Source: Spirosoma arboris (GTDB lineage: Bacteria > Bacteroidota > Bacteroidia > Cytophagales > Spirosomataceae). From it: a DNA stretch of 64,000 bases. The notes beneath the pieces are model-generated. The model did not search any database. It had not been told where the DNA came from and saw nothing but the letters and a program-made list of their open reading frames with translations. Both the position numbers and the translations under genes were made by a program. How positions within the stretch are numbered: position 1 is the stretch's first letter; each line of letters opens with the position of its first letter. This document shows positions 1 to 8,212 of the stretch, in pieces. The DNA lies in the NCBI RefSeq assembly GCF_009754945.1, contig NZ_WPIN01000009.1, positions 1-64,000 on the forward strand. Reading direction: 5' to 3'.

Positions 1-39
1 GCAAAAGTGTATCCTTTTTTAGGTTTGCTCAGCGAGTAA

Positions 40-1020
40 TCAGACTTTATAAAATCCGGGCTCATTAAGCAGTGTTTTCCAGAAAAACCGCAGGAATATA
101 CCAACCTGTTTTGTAAACGCCCACTGATTGTCCAGATCGACCCAGGGGAGCCGTCGTTCGCGAAGGTTAACCGCCATTTTCCAGATAAATACAATGGGAA
201 TCATGCCAATATAATGTAGAATTAGCACCAGATACGCCCCAATTCCGTACTGTTTTCGCACCCATAATAACTGGGATACCTGAATTTGCGGCTTGAAGCG
301 GTTGATATGTGTTACTACGTGCTGTTGATTGTTTTCGTTGCTACCATATTCCAGATGTACGAATTTCTGGTCGCGCAGCAAGAGAAGCCGCCCTTGCTGA
401 CCCAGCCGGTATCCCCATTCTACATCTTCGCCATACATAAAGAAACTCTCATCCAACATGCCTGCTTTGGCAATGACAGAAGCTCGGGTCATTAGAAAAG
501 CGCCCGAAAGCCAATCAACCTGATTCGGGTCGTCATATTGTGTATCGGGCATTAGCTTATTTAGCAACCGCTCTGAGGCTTCTGCACCCGGTAAGATATA
601 GAATGCTCGGCGCATCTGCCCGAAGGTTGTATATAAGTTTGGGCGAATCTGGCGATTTGCCTGTAGTTGTATGGCACTCACGGCGGCTACATCAGGTTGC
701 GCATCCAACGCCTGAACGCAATGAGCCAGTATATTGTCGATTAGAAGTGTGTCTGAATTGAGCAAAAGAATATAACGCCCCTGGGCCTGACGAATGCCAA
801 AATTGTTAGCTCGTGCGAAGCCCGAATTATAGCCCATCTGGAACCAGTGTGTAGCTGGAAAAGACGTCTGAATAATAGATTGACTCTTATCTCCCGACTG
901 ATTATCAACAACTACTATTTCAAAAGAAATGTCTTGTGTATAGTTATAAACCGACGTCAGACAATCAAGAATGAGTTGAGGAGTTTTATAATTGACAATG
1001 ATGATGCTTAAATCAGGCAA
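40..1020 (-). CDS. Family 2 glycosyltransferase (rhamnosyltransferase-like)
   Basis: A 326-residue GT-A type glycosyltransferase that probably transfers a sugar from a nucleotide sugar onto a cell-surface polysaccharide or glycolipid. The N-terminus SIIIVNYKTPQLILDCL and the VVVDNQSGD segment (about 5-44) are typical of family 2. The NSD motif at 88-90 is the expected metal/nucleotide-sugar DxD equivalent, and the EDVEWGYRLG segment near 197 matches the acceptor-side ED motif of the WcaA/RfbF-like branch. A hydrophobic stretch near the C-terminus (about 258-285) may anchor it to the inner membrane. The start codon is TTG (complement of 1018-1020), chosen because the first strand begins right after it and no ATG is near. 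The gene stands alone here, so the acceptor cannot be inferred. It follows the 42-bp palindrome at 1061-1156. Confidence 0.88.
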   Translation of the reverse strand: MPDLSIIIVNYKTPQLILDCLTSVYNYTQDISFEIVVVDNQSGDKSQSIIQTSFPATHWFQMGYNSGFARANNFGIRQAQGRYILLLNSDTLLIDNILAHCVQALDAQPDVAAVSAIQLQANRQIRPNLYTTFGQMRRAFYILPGAEASERLLNKLMPDTQYDDPNQVDWLSGAFLMTRASVIAKAGMLDESFFMYGEDVEWGYRLGQQGRLLLLRDQKFVHLEYGSNENNQQHVVTHINRFKPQIQVSQLLWVRKQYGIGAYLVLILHYIGMIPIVFIWKMAVNLRERRLPWVDLDNQWAFTKQVGIFLRFFWKTLLNEPGFYKV

Positions 1021-1060
1021 GGCGATTTTGTTGTAGTTGGGGTGTAAAGGTAGGGAGTTT

Positions 1061-1156
1061 AACGATCAATCCGGGCCGCCGGTGCGGTTCCAGGTTTCAA
1101 GTTGTAGACTCAGCACTTGAAACCTGGAACCGCACCGGCGGCCCGGATTGATCGTT
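1061..1156. repeat. Perfect 42-bp-arm palindrome between two minus-strand genes
   Basis: Arms 1061-1102 and 1115-1156 are exact reverse complements over 42 bp, with a 12-nt loop. The arm is GC-rich (core CCGGGCCGCCGGTGCGG). It fills most of the gap between the stop of the ATP-grasp gene (1175) and the start of the glycosyltransferase (1020). It could end transcription or protect mRNA ends. No long T-tract follows it on the minus strand, so a plain intrinsic terminator is a poor description. Confidence 0.95.
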
Positions 1157-1174
1157 GACTTTCAACCTGAAACC

Positions 1175-2680
1175 CTAATATAACACCCAAGTATCCTTGC
1201 CCCCACCGCCCTGCGAGGAGTTGACGACCAATGAGCCTTTGCGAAGAGCAACCCGCGTTAGACCACCCGGAATTACATTGACACCATCGCCGTAGAGAAT
1301 ATAAGGACGTAAGTCTACGTGACGACCTTCGGCATGGTCACCCACAATACAGGGCACCCGTGAGAGCGAGATAGTAGGCTGGGCAATGTAGTTACGTGGA
1401 TTCTCCTGAATTTTTTTACGGAACAGTTCGTGTTCTTCGGGCGTAGCTTTAGGCCCGATCAACATGCCGTATCCACCCGCTTCGTTAGCTTCTTTGACCA
1501 CTAGCTGTTCAATATTTTCCAGCACATATTTACAGTCTTCTTCTTCCCGACAGATGTACGTCCGTACGTTTGGAATGATCGCTTCTTCGCCCAAATAATA
1601 TTTGATAATGCGCGGCACATAGGCATAAATCACTTTATCGTCGGCAACACCTGTGCCGGGAGCATTGGCTAAAGCCACGCGACCTTTTTTATAAACTTCA
1701 AAAATACCCGGCACACCAATCATTGAATCTGGATTGAAAGCCTGCGGGTCCAGGAACGTATCATCAATGCGTCGGTAAATCACGTCCACGATCTGAAAAC
1801 CTTTAGTGGTACGCATTTTTACATAACCACCCGATACAACCAGGTCACGGGCCTCGACTAGTTCGACACCCATTTGCTGAGCCAGGTAGGAGTGTTCAAA
1901 ATAAGCCGAATTATAGATGCCGGGGGTTAATACAACCACTGTTGGGTTCGGCCGGTCGGCAATGAACTGGAGCATCTGAAGCAGTCGCGTAGGATAATCA
2001 GACACTGGGCGAACACCCGTTTGGGTCAGTACTTCAGGAAAAGTCTGTTTGATAAGTTCCCGATTCTCAAGCATGTATGATACTCCAGACGGGCAACGAA
2101 GATTATCTTCGAGTACCATCATTGTGCCATCGTCACCCCGAATCAGGTCAGTACCGGTAATATGGCACCAGATGCCTTTGGGTGGGCGTACGCCCAGGCA
2201 ACCCGGCAGAAACGATTTACTGGATTCAATCAGGTCACGAGGAACAACGCCGTCGTTCAGGATGCGCTGTTCATTATAAACATCATCCAGAAACATATTA
2301 ATAGCCTTGATCCGTTGAATAAGACCCTCTTCAAGTCTGTTCCATTCTGCCGACTCAATTACCCGTGGAATAATGTCAATAGGCATAATCCGCTCAGTGC
2401 CTTCACCTTCCGAATACACATTGAACGTAATGCCCATGCTCATCAGCGCCCGTTCGGCTGCGTGCTGTCGCCCAATAAGGTCCTCTCGGGTAAGTTGCTC
2501 AACACGCTGCTGAAAAGGGACATACCCATCCCGCACTTTTGCCTCGCTGACAAACATCTCATCAAAAAAATTATCTGTTTGATAATCGCTAAATGAGAAG
2601 TTAACGGTCGACTGGCCCTGCGATTGAGTCGTACCGTTGAGTGATTGTGACTGGGATTGGTGGGTGTTTTGTTTTTTCAT
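1175..2680 (-). CDS. Circularly permuted ATP-grasp type 2 protein
   Basis: A 501-residue protein of the circularly permuted ATP-grasp type 2 family (DUF404/DUF407 region). It should ligate a carboxylate to an amine using ATP; the substrate of the family is not established. Recognisable family blocks are FLPGCLGVRPPKGIWCHITG, LEDNLRCPSGVSYMLENR, VVVLTPGIYNSAYFEHSYLA and, near the end, the GGLTRVAL...SSQGGGGKDTWVL block. The first about 30 residues are Gln/Ser/Thr-rich low complexity before the conserved FSDYQTDNFFDEM. In most genomes this gene is followed by an alpha-E domain protein and a transglutaminase-like protease. Neither is here: downstream lies a 42-bp palindrome and a glycosyltransferase. 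It starts at the ATG at 2680, and the divergent upstream gap holds its promoter. Confidence 0.9.
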   Translation of the reverse strand: MKKQNTHQSQSQSLNGTTQSQGQSTVNFSFSDYQTDNFFDEMFVSEAKVRDGYVPFQQRVEQLTREDLIGRQHAAERALMSMGITFNVYSEGEGTERIMPIDIIPRVIESAEWNRLEEGLIQRIKAINMFLDDVYNEQRILNDGVVPRDLIESSKSFLPGCLGVRPPKGIWCHITGTDLIRGDDGTMMVLEDNLRCPSGVSYMLENRELIKQTFPEVLTQTGVRPVSDYPTRLLQMLQFIADRPNPTVVVLTPGIYNSAYFEHSYLAQQMGVELVEARDLVVSGGYVKMRTTKGFQIVDVIYRRIDDTFLDPQAFNPDSMIGVPGIFEVYKKGRVALANAPGTGVADDKVIYAYVPRIIKYYLGEEAIIPNVRTYICREEEDCKYVLENIEQLVVKEANEAGGYGMLIGPKATPEEHELFRKKIQENPRNYIAQPTISLSRVPCIVGDHAEGRHVDLRPYILYGDGVNVIPGGLTRVALRKGSLVVNSSQGGGGKDTWVLY

Positions 2681-3108
2681 AGAACAATATATTTACAATT
2701 GGCAGATTGGCCAAATAGAATATGGAATACCGAATTATCGTGCAAATAAAACGCTATAAAAGTAAAGATTAATAACTGATTGTATTGATTTTTCATTAAA
2801 AGGATGTGGTTTTCAATGTAGCCAGAATTAAGCAAAAAACGGTTTTTTTGAAAAATCTGCTTGTAGTTAAGAGGAGTTGTGGGCTGTTAACGATGAGTTG
2901 GTGTGCGAATAGGTTCTACTTGATTCTTTTACTCTGTTTTTAATGGTCAATGCCATTAACGGCTCAATTTGAGCATTTTTATTTCTTTTTTCCAGCCTCT
3001 GCAACACTAGTCACGAGCATCACGTAAGGAGAGAAGTATCGGCAAACGAAGCTGGTCACGCCTTATTTTTCTGTTTTATTTTTTTAACAAAACCTATCTA
3101 TTATCTCT
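2681..3108. other. 428-bp divergent intergenic region
   Basis: AT-rich spacer between the ATP-grasp gene (minus) and the lipoprotein gene (plus). I see no coding sequence. Small dyads occur at about 2940-2959 (TTAATGG/CCATTAA) and about 2963-2976 (GCTC/GAGC followed by a T-rich run). Neither is long enough to assign. A near-match to the Bacteroidota -7 box, TATTTTTC, lies about 40 bp before the plus-strand start. Confidence 0.4.
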
Positions 3109-3828
3109 ATGAAAACATTGCTTGTGTTCAGTTGTGTGGTGGCTTTGGTCGTGGGGTTGAATGCCTGCAATAAAACTGCTGTTGATCCGACCGCCGATGC
3201 ATCGGCCCGGTCGAGTACGGTTACCAGCACGTCGCTTACGGGGCCGCATAGTCTGACGGCGGTTGATGTTGCCAGTTTGCCTGCAGCTATTACTACCTAC
3301 ATTACAACTAACTATGCGGGGGCAACCATAAAGGATGCCCGGAAGGATGCCGATGGTAATTTTCTGATTGCCATTACGGTTAACAACTCACTAAAACTCT
3401 TGCTCTTTAAAGCCGATGGAACCTTTGTGAAAGAAGCAGAAATGCGCTTTGGCCATGCTCCCGGTGACTCGCTCCATCACCGCATGCCTGGTGATTCAGC
3501 TCGTCATCATATGCCCGGCGATTCGGCTCATCATCACATGCCTGGCGATTCGCTTCATCATCCTAAACCAACCGTAGGTGACACAACCCATCACTCCCGC
3601 CCGGGTGGAGCTGGCCCTGAGCTAACCGAAGTTGCTGTATCGAGCTTACCTGCTGCGATTACAACTTACATTACCACCAATTATGCCGGAGCTACGATTA
3701 ATAAAGCAGCTCAGGATAAAACAACCAGTGATTATATCGTATCGATTACGACATCCGACAATAAGCGAGGTGTATTGCTGTTCAGTTCTGACGGTACCTT
3801 TAAGAAAGCGCTTATTGGCAAGCGATAG
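3109..3828 (+). CDS. Lipoprotein with two PepSY-like repeats and His-rich linker
   Basis: A 239-residue predicted lipoprotein with signal peptide and lipobox LNAC (Cys20). Two copies of a PepSY-like (beta-lactamase-inhibitor-like) unit follow. Residues 57-75 and 180-197 are almost identical (LPAAITTYITTNYAGATI), and each is followed by beta-strand pairs ending LLLFKADGTF or VLLFSSDGTF. Between them lies a linker of tandem nine-residue MPGDSxHH units with about fifteen histidines (119-162). Duplicated PepSY-like units are common in periplasmic Bacteroidota proteins of unknown role. The His-rich linker could bind metal ions, which is inference only. It starts at the ATG at 3109 and is followed by a strong terminator at 3849-3881, so it is probably monocistronic. 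Confidence 0.85.
   Translation: MKTLLVFSCVVALVVGLNACNKTAVDPTADASARSSTVTSTSLTGPHSLTAVDVASLPAAITTYITTNYAGATIKDARKDADGNFLIAITVNNSLKLLLFKADGTFVKEAEMRFGHAPGDSLHHRMPGDSARHHMPGDSAHHHMPGDSLHHPKPTVGDTTHHSRPGGAGPELTEVAVSSLPAAITTYITTNYAGATINKAAQDKTTSDYIVSITTSDNKRGVLLFSSDGTFKKALIGKR
3457..3564 (+). repeat. 27-bp tandem repeat encoding MPGDSxHH units
   Basis: Four in-frame units: one degenerate, HAPGDSLHH-like, from 3457, then units starting at 3484, 3511 and 3538. Each is 27 bp and codes nine residues. Silent third-base changes between the copies show an older duplication kept at protein level. Confidence 0.9.
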
Positions 3829-3848
3829 GCTGATTTTCTGGTAATTGC

Positions 3849-3881
3849 AAAAAAGACTCGGCTTGAAACCGAGTCTTTTTT
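3849..3881 (+). terminator. Intrinsic terminator of the PepSY-like lipoprotein gene
   Basis: A GACTCGG/CCGAGTC stem with a 7-nt loop, flanked by six As on the left and six Ts on the right, so it can act in both directions. It sits 21 bp after the stop codon at 3828. Confidence 0.93.
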
Positions 3882-3932
3882 GTTAAATCATGAGGAAATT
3901 GTACAAACAAAAGAAACGGTTGTTTTGTCTTG

Positions 3933-3957
3933 GTATATACTTACTAAACGTATATAC
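3933..3957. promoter_or_regulatory. Paired GTATATAC sites just upstream of a start codon
   Basis: Two exact copies of the self-complementary octamer GTATATAC (3933-3940 and 3950-3957), 17 bp centre to centre, ending 5 bp before the ATG at 3963. The arrangement suits a dimeric regulator or an mRNA hairpin over the ribosome-binding region. The cognate regulator is unknown. Confidence 0.5.
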
Positions 3958-3962
3958 ATGTT

Positions 3963-4529
3963 ATGAAAACAACATTTTTGACAATCACCCTACTGATCGC
4001 TGGTTTATCGGGGGCTATGGCCCAAACAGAAAAGGGTAATCGACTGATGGGCGTTAATGTTGGCAATATCGTCATTCCAACGGAGGGTTCCACTACGCTT
4101 ATTAGCCTACAGCCAACTTATGGCTGGTTTGTTAGTAATGGCTTGGTAGTCGGGGCTGGTATACCCTTTTTTTACGCTGGTTTAGGAGGAAGTAAGGTTA
4201 CCCAAATTGGCCTTACCCCCTTCTTACGCTACTACATAGGCCCATCGCAAGTGAAACCTTTTTTAGGAGCCTCTATTGGCGTTGTCAATACGTCGGTATC
4301 GAATACCGGATCGCCAACTGCGTCCAGCACCGACGCTGTGTATAGCGCGACGGGCGGCATCGCTTTCTTTATAAACAGGTCAGTGAGTTTCGATTTGGGT
4401 CTGACCTATACGGGAGGAGACGGCGGTTCGGTGAATAGTCTTGTTGCCGGTACATCAAACGCGCTCACACCAAATATTCCCAAAGCTCTCAATATCAGCT
4501 TAGGCTTTCAGGTTTATTTCGGTAAATGA
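3963..4529 (+). CDS. Outer-membrane beta-barrel protein (OmpW/PF13505-like)
   Basis: A 188-residue secreted protein. The signal peptide MKTTFLTITLLIAGLSGAMA is cleaved before Gln21. The mature part alternates hydrophobic and polar residues in short strands (for example FVSNGLVVGAGIPFFYAG, PFLRYYIGPSQVKPFLGASI, SFDLGLTYTGGDGG) and ends LNISLGFQVYFGK. This is the eight-strand barrel pattern of small outer-membrane proteins in this phylum. Function is unknown. The start codon follows the paired GTATATAC sites. The stop codon lies one base before the palindrome at 4531, shared with the convergent dehydrogenase gene. Confidence 0.8.
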   Translation: MKTTFLTITLLIAGLSGAMAQTEKGNRLMGVNVGNIVIPTEGSTTLISLQPTYGWFVSNGLVVGAGIPFFYAGLGGSKVTQIGLTPFLRYYIGPSQVKPFLGASIGVVNTSVSNTGSPTASSTDAVYSATGGIAFFINRSVSFDLGLTYTGGDGGSVNSLVAGTSNALTPNIPKALNISLGFQVYFGK

Positions 4530-4530
4530 T

Positions 4531-4609
4531 AATAGCACGCAGATTTAGCGGATTTGTTATGATTTTATCCGCGTAAATCATAACAAATCCGCTAAATCTG
4601 CGTGCTATT
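4531..4609. repeat. Perfect 35-bp-arm palindrome filling a convergent gap
   Basis: Arms 4531-4565 and 4575-4609 are exact reverse complements with a 9-nt loop. The element starts one base after the TGA of the barrel gene (4529) and ends one base before the stop of the convergent dehydrogenase gene (4611). Arm words CAGATTTAGCGGATTTG belong to the GATTTA-periodic family also seen at 14714, 48545 and 49697. It probably serves as a two-way transcript end. Confidence 0.95.
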
Positions 4610-4610
4610 T

Positions 4611-5678
4611 TTACAATTTTACCCCGAATCGCTCTCCCAATTCTTCCAGGCTTTTTACGACGGGTTCTACGACCGGAATTCCATTGGCCAGTCGCTCGGC
4701 TTCCATCATTCGTTCGGGGTCGCCGGGAATCAGAACTTGTTTTCCATTAACAGCTTTTGCCTGACGGAATCGTTGAATCCAGGTATCCATGTGCGTTTTA
4801 AACTCATCGGCTGGCCGGAAGGCATCAATCCGCATGGCACCGAAAAAATGCCCCGTACCTTCACCTACGCCTTCATTGGCCTGCATGAATCCTGCCGTAG
4901 CAAAAGGTGGTACCCAAGGCCCATAGTTGGCACCAGACAAAACACCCGAAAAAATATCGACAATAGCGCCCAACCCGTACCCTTTGTGAGACCCGTGTTC
5001 ACGGTCGGTGCCGAGCGGAAGTAAGGCTCCGCCGTTGCGAATGGCATTGGCATCGGTCGTGGGTTGGCCTTCAGCATTTTGTGCCCAGCCGAGTGGAATG
5101 TCCTGTCCTTTGCGCTGCAGGATTTCGAGTTTGCCGTAGGCAACAGCCGTCGACGCAAAATCGGCTAGGAAAGTAGGTTCTGTCGCTGCCGGAATTGCTA
5201 CCGCAATTGGGTTGGTTCCCAAGAGTTTGTCTAACGAAAAAGTAGGGGCTACAAGGGGTGCTGCATGCGTCATGGCTTGCCCAATCATATCGTGTTCGGT
5301 AGCGAGCATAGCGTGATAACCTGCAATACCGAAGTGATTAGAATTACGTACGGCTACCCAACCCGTTCCGGCGATTCGTGCTTTTTCAATAGCTACCTGC
5401 ATCGCCCAGGGCCCCACAATAAGACCCAGCCCCCGGTCACCATCGACAACTGCTGTAGAAGGAGTCTCATGCACTACACGCATATGCGGCTTGGGGTTGA
5501 TACGCCCATTGTCGTAAAGTCGGACGTATCCTGGCAGACGCGCTACGCCGTGGGAGTCAACACCCCGAAGGTCGGCGCTGACGAGTACATCGGCAGCTAA
5601 ATGGGCATCGGTTTCAGAACAGCCGATGGCTATAAAGATTTGTTCGGTAAATGTTCGAAGTTGGTCGGCAGTAATCAT
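4611..5678 (-). CDS. Malate/L-lactate dehydrogenase family oxidoreductase (Ldh2 type)
   Basis: A 355-residue NAD(P)-dependent oxidoreductase of the Ldh2/YlbC/ComC/YbiC family (PF02615), which reduces or oxidises 2-oxo/2-hydroxy acids in the cytoplasm. Diagnostic blocks are DSHGVARLP (41-49), with His43 as the likely catalytic residue, NSNHFGIAGY (112-121), LLGTNPIAVAIP, and DREHGSHKGYGL in the C-terminal half. Length is normal for the family. The substrate (malate, lactate, sulfolactate, ureidoglycolate or delta-1-piperideine-2-carboxylate) cannot be read from these motifs. It starts at the ATG at 5678 and is divergent from the MuiA-family gene. No pathway partner is adjacent. Confidence 0.9.
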   Translation of the reverse strand: MITADQLRTFTEQIFIAIGCSETDAHLAADVLVSADLRGVDSHGVARLPGYVRLYDNGRINPKPHMRVVHETPSTAVVDGDRGLGLIVGPWAMQVAIEKARIAGTGWVAVRNSNHFGIAGYHAMLATEHDMIGQAMTHAAPLVAPTFSLDKLLGTNPIAVAIPAATEPTFLADFASTAVAYGKLEILQRKGQDIPLGWAQNAEGQPTTDANAIRNGGALLPLGTDREHGSHKGYGLGAIVDIFSGVLSGANYGPWVPPFATAGFMQANEGVGEGTGHFFGAMRIDAFRPADEFKTHMDTWIQRFRQAKAVNGKQVLIPGDPERMMEAERLANGIPVVEPVVKSLEELGERFGVKL

Positions 5679-5782
5679 AGCCGCAAAGTTCTGTAAGCCG
5701 GCGAATTATTTTGTTGCTTTGACCAAATAATTAAACCGTCCACGCATTTATGGAATCTACACTGCCTAAACATCCTGCAACT

Positions 5783-7429
5783 ATGAAAATTTTATTGATA
5801 ACCATTACTATCTGCGCATGCACAGGATTAGCTTTCGCTCAGGTTGGGGTATCGGGTACCGCCGATGAACAACGGGTTCCGGCTACGCTCCGGCAAGTAA
5901 CGGTATTTCTGACCCGTGCTCAATTGTCGGCCCAGGCCACGGCTACCTTAGAAGGCGGTACGACCCGATTAGTTATTGACAATGTACCTGCACAGACAGA
6001 TCCACAAAGCATTCAGGTATCGGGCAAGGGAGATGCCATTATTCAGGGCGTTCAGTTTCGAACTAACTTCCTGACCAAAGCGCCTAAACCTGCCTCGCTA
6101 CAACGACTGGAAGATTCTCTTCGCACCAATCGGGAAACCTATGAATTACTGACAGTGCAGGAAGACGTACTTCAGCAGGAAAAGAAACTCATTCTGGCGA
6201 ATCAGCAGGTAGGCGGCAAAACGACGGGTACAACCGTAAAGGAGGTGGCCGATATGGCTGCTTTCTACCGGGAACGACTTACTAAAATTGGTCAGGAGCT
6301 TTTGGTACTAACCCGTCGAATGGTGGAACAGAAAAAACGCGTAGAGCGACTTGACGCACAGGTAAATGAGCAGAATGCAAAACGGGAGCGACCCGTGGGC
6401 GAAATTGAAGTAACCTTAACCGCCCGGAACCGCACAACTGTCGAACTGGAGTTGAGTTATGTAGTGAGTAACGCGGGCTGGTCACCGATCTACGATGTTC
6501 GAGTGCGCGATGCGAAAGGCCCAGCCTCACTGGCCTACAAGGCACAAGTGTATCAGAACACTGGTTTCGACTGGCAAAACGTTCGCCTTACGCTTTCGAC
6601 TGCTAACCCGGCCCTTCCTGGTTCGCAGCCACAACTATCAACCGATTACGTGGGATTCTATGAGCCTCGGCCTAAATCCAAAACTGCATTTGATGAACAA
6701 CGATTAAATGAAGTAGTTGTGACAGGATACGGGGGGGCACAACGCAATTTAAGTAAACCCGATGCAGCACCATCGGCTCCTCAACTGGTTAATACATCAA
6801 CAGTAACACAGGCCGTTGACCAACCAACGAACGTTAGTTTTGTCATTGCACTGCCCTATACGATTCTGACCAATAGTCGCCCGCAATTGGTTGATGTTCA
6901 AACCGCCGAACTGCCTGCATTATACAGGTATGAACTGACTCCGAAACTTGATAATGATGCGTTTTTAACGGCTCAAATTACGGGTTGGGATAAACTCAAT
7001 CTGCTCAACGGTCCCGCCCGGATTTATTTTGAAGGCACATTTGTCGGCGAATCAAGGATAAATCTAACAGAAGCAAAAGATACATTAGGCTTGTCGTTAG
7101 GACGCGACAAACGCATTGTTTCCAAGCGTGAGCAAATTGAGGATGTCAACAGTCGAAAAACGATTGGCAGTAATCAGCGGGAGGGACATGCCTATCGGAT
7201 TAGTTTGCGCAACACGCGCCAGGAACCGGTTAATCTAACTGTTTATGACCAGATTCCAGTTTCGACCGATAGTCGCATTGAGGTATCACTGACCGATGCG
7301 GGTGGTGCTGAACTAAATGCTGAAACGGGCAAACTAACCTACCGTCTGATCCTTCAGCCAGGAGAAAGCCGCGCGCTGACATTCCGTTATGAAATAAAGT
7401 ACCCTAAGGGTCGAGTACTGAGTGAGTAA
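5783..7429 (+). CDS. Mucoidy inhibitor MuiA-family protein (DUF4140/DUF4139)
   Basis: A 548-residue secreted protein. I start it at the ATG at 5783, because MKILLITITICACTGLAFA is a clean signal peptide, rather than at the in-frame ATG at 5750, which adds eleven polar residues. An N-terminal DUF4140 domain (RQVTVFLTRAQLSAQATATL) is followed by a coiled-coil of about residues 90-190 and a C-terminal DUF4139 domain (LSYVVSNAGWSPIYDVRV, then FVIALPYTI, DQIPVSTDSRIEVSL and TFRYEIKYPKGR). This is the MuiA architecture, found in many bacteria with no settled biochemical role. An insert around residue 310 carries EVVVTGYGG, the word that normally follows the carboxypeptidase-like domain of SusC-type receptors. 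The gene ends near a 26-bp-arm palindrome. Confidence 0.87.
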   Translation: MKILLITITICACTGLAFAQVGVSGTADEQRVPATLRQVTVFLTRAQLSAQATATLEGGTTRLVIDNVPAQTDPQSIQVSGKGDAIIQGVQFRTNFLTKAPKPASLQRLEDSLRTNRETYELLTVQEDVLQQEKKLILANQQVGGKTTGTTVKEVADMAAFYRERLTKIGQELLVLTRRMVEQKKRVERLDAQVNEQNAKRERPVGEIEVTLTARNRTTVELELSYVVSNAGWSPIYDVRVRDAKGPASLAYKAQVYQNTGFDWQNVRLTLSTANPALPGSQPQLSTDYVGFYEPRPKSKTAFDEQRLNEVVVTGYGGAQRNLSKPDAAPSAPQLVNTSTVTQAVDQPTNVSFVIALPYTILTNSRPQLVDVQTAELPALYRYELTPKLDNDAFLTAQITGWDKLNLLNGPARIYFEGTFVGESRINLTEAKDTLGLSLGRDKRIVSKREQIEDVNSRKTIGSNQREGHAYRISLRNTRQEPVNLTVYDQIPVSTDSRIEVSLTDAGGAELNAETGKLTYRLILQPGESRALTFRYEIKYPKGRVLSE

Positions 7430-7470
7430 AAACAGGTACCGATAAATTGACTTAGCATCTTAACATTTTT

Positions 7471-7530
7471 TTAAGAAACAAATCAGGTAGTTTTGGCTTT
7501 ATTACCAAAACCACCTGATTTGTTTCTTAA
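7471..7530. repeat. 26-bp-arm inverted repeat, one mismatch
   Basis: Arms 7471-7496 and 7505-7530 pair over 26 bp with a single mismatch and an 8-nt loop. The gap between the MuiA-family stop and the next start is otherwise only about 40 bp. A run of Ts precedes the left arm. The right arm ends 5 bp before the ATG at 7536, so the hairpin could also cover the ribosome landing site of the next gene. Confidence 0.9.
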
Positions 7531-7535
7531 ACGCT

Positions 7536-8114
7536 ATGATTTTTCGCTCCTGTCTGATTCTGGCTTGTTGGTTCGTTGTTTCAGTTGCGTCGTATGCACA
7601 ACCGCAGGATACGCTTACAACCGAACAACTTCTCCAGCGAAAGGGTAACTCCTATACAGCTTTGCTTCGCCCCTCACGTTATCTCGCTCTTGATGTAACC
7701 CACACGCTTGGGGGCTTCCACCGGTATCGTTATTTTATTGGTGATGACCTTCACTTCAAAGCCAGGGGTGAGAAATATAATGAGGAGCTTTACGATGTGA
7801 CAGATAGTACGTTCAGCATTCTAATGGCCAACGAAGTCATGAACCGAGATGAACCCGTAACCTTCCGGTTCGACGAAATAAAAACGGTTATGCTCCATCG
7901 TCGAATTCCGTTTGTTACGGCTGCCGGAACACTCTTTCCAATTGCTGGCGGGGTGTATTTGCTGGCCGATGTAGTTAATAACCGAGGATTTTACAGCAAT
8001 ACGCTACCCGTTGTTGGTACATTGGTACTTAGTGGCTTATTATTTCATTTGATTAGTAACCCGCACATCCATATCAATAAAAACCATCGGTTAAAAGTAC
8101 TACAAACGTATTGA
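7536..8114 (+). CDS. Secreted or membrane protein of unknown function
   Basis: A 192-residue protein I do not recognise. A signal peptide (about 1-21, ending SYA) is followed by a polar middle with ALDVTHTLGGFHRYRYFIGDDLHFK and FRFDEIKTVMLHRR, and two hydrophobic segments (about 127-145 and 158-175) separated by DVVNNRG. The layout suggests a small envelope protein whose C-terminal hairpin sits in a membrane. It follows the palindrome at 7471-7530 on the same strand and may read through from the MuiA-family gene. Confidence 0.75.
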   Translation: MIFRSCLILACWFVVSVASYAQPQDTLTTEQLLQRKGNSYTALLRPSRYLALDVTHTLGGFHRYRYFIGDDLHFKARGEKYNEELYDVTDSTFSILMANEVMNRDEPVTFRFDEIKTVMLHRRIPFVTAAGTLFPIAGGVYLLADVVNNRGFYSNTLPVVGTLVLSGLLFHLISNPHIHINKNHRLKVLQTY

Positions 8115-8212
8115 GCCGAAAGCCTGTGCTGGACTAAAAAAATACTGGAAGGAGGGTAAGGATATAATTGCCGAAAGACTTCGCATGTGTCAAAACGACA
8201 CAAAAATGGACG

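Noticed and set aside
2162..2596. 144-codon plus-strand frame inside the ATP-grasp gene
   Set aside because: Antisense shadow of a strongly conserved family.
6708..6740. MuiA-family protein as a TonB-dependent receptor
   Set aside because: Only one short word matches. There is no plug or barrel, while DUF4140 and DUF4139 blocks are clear.
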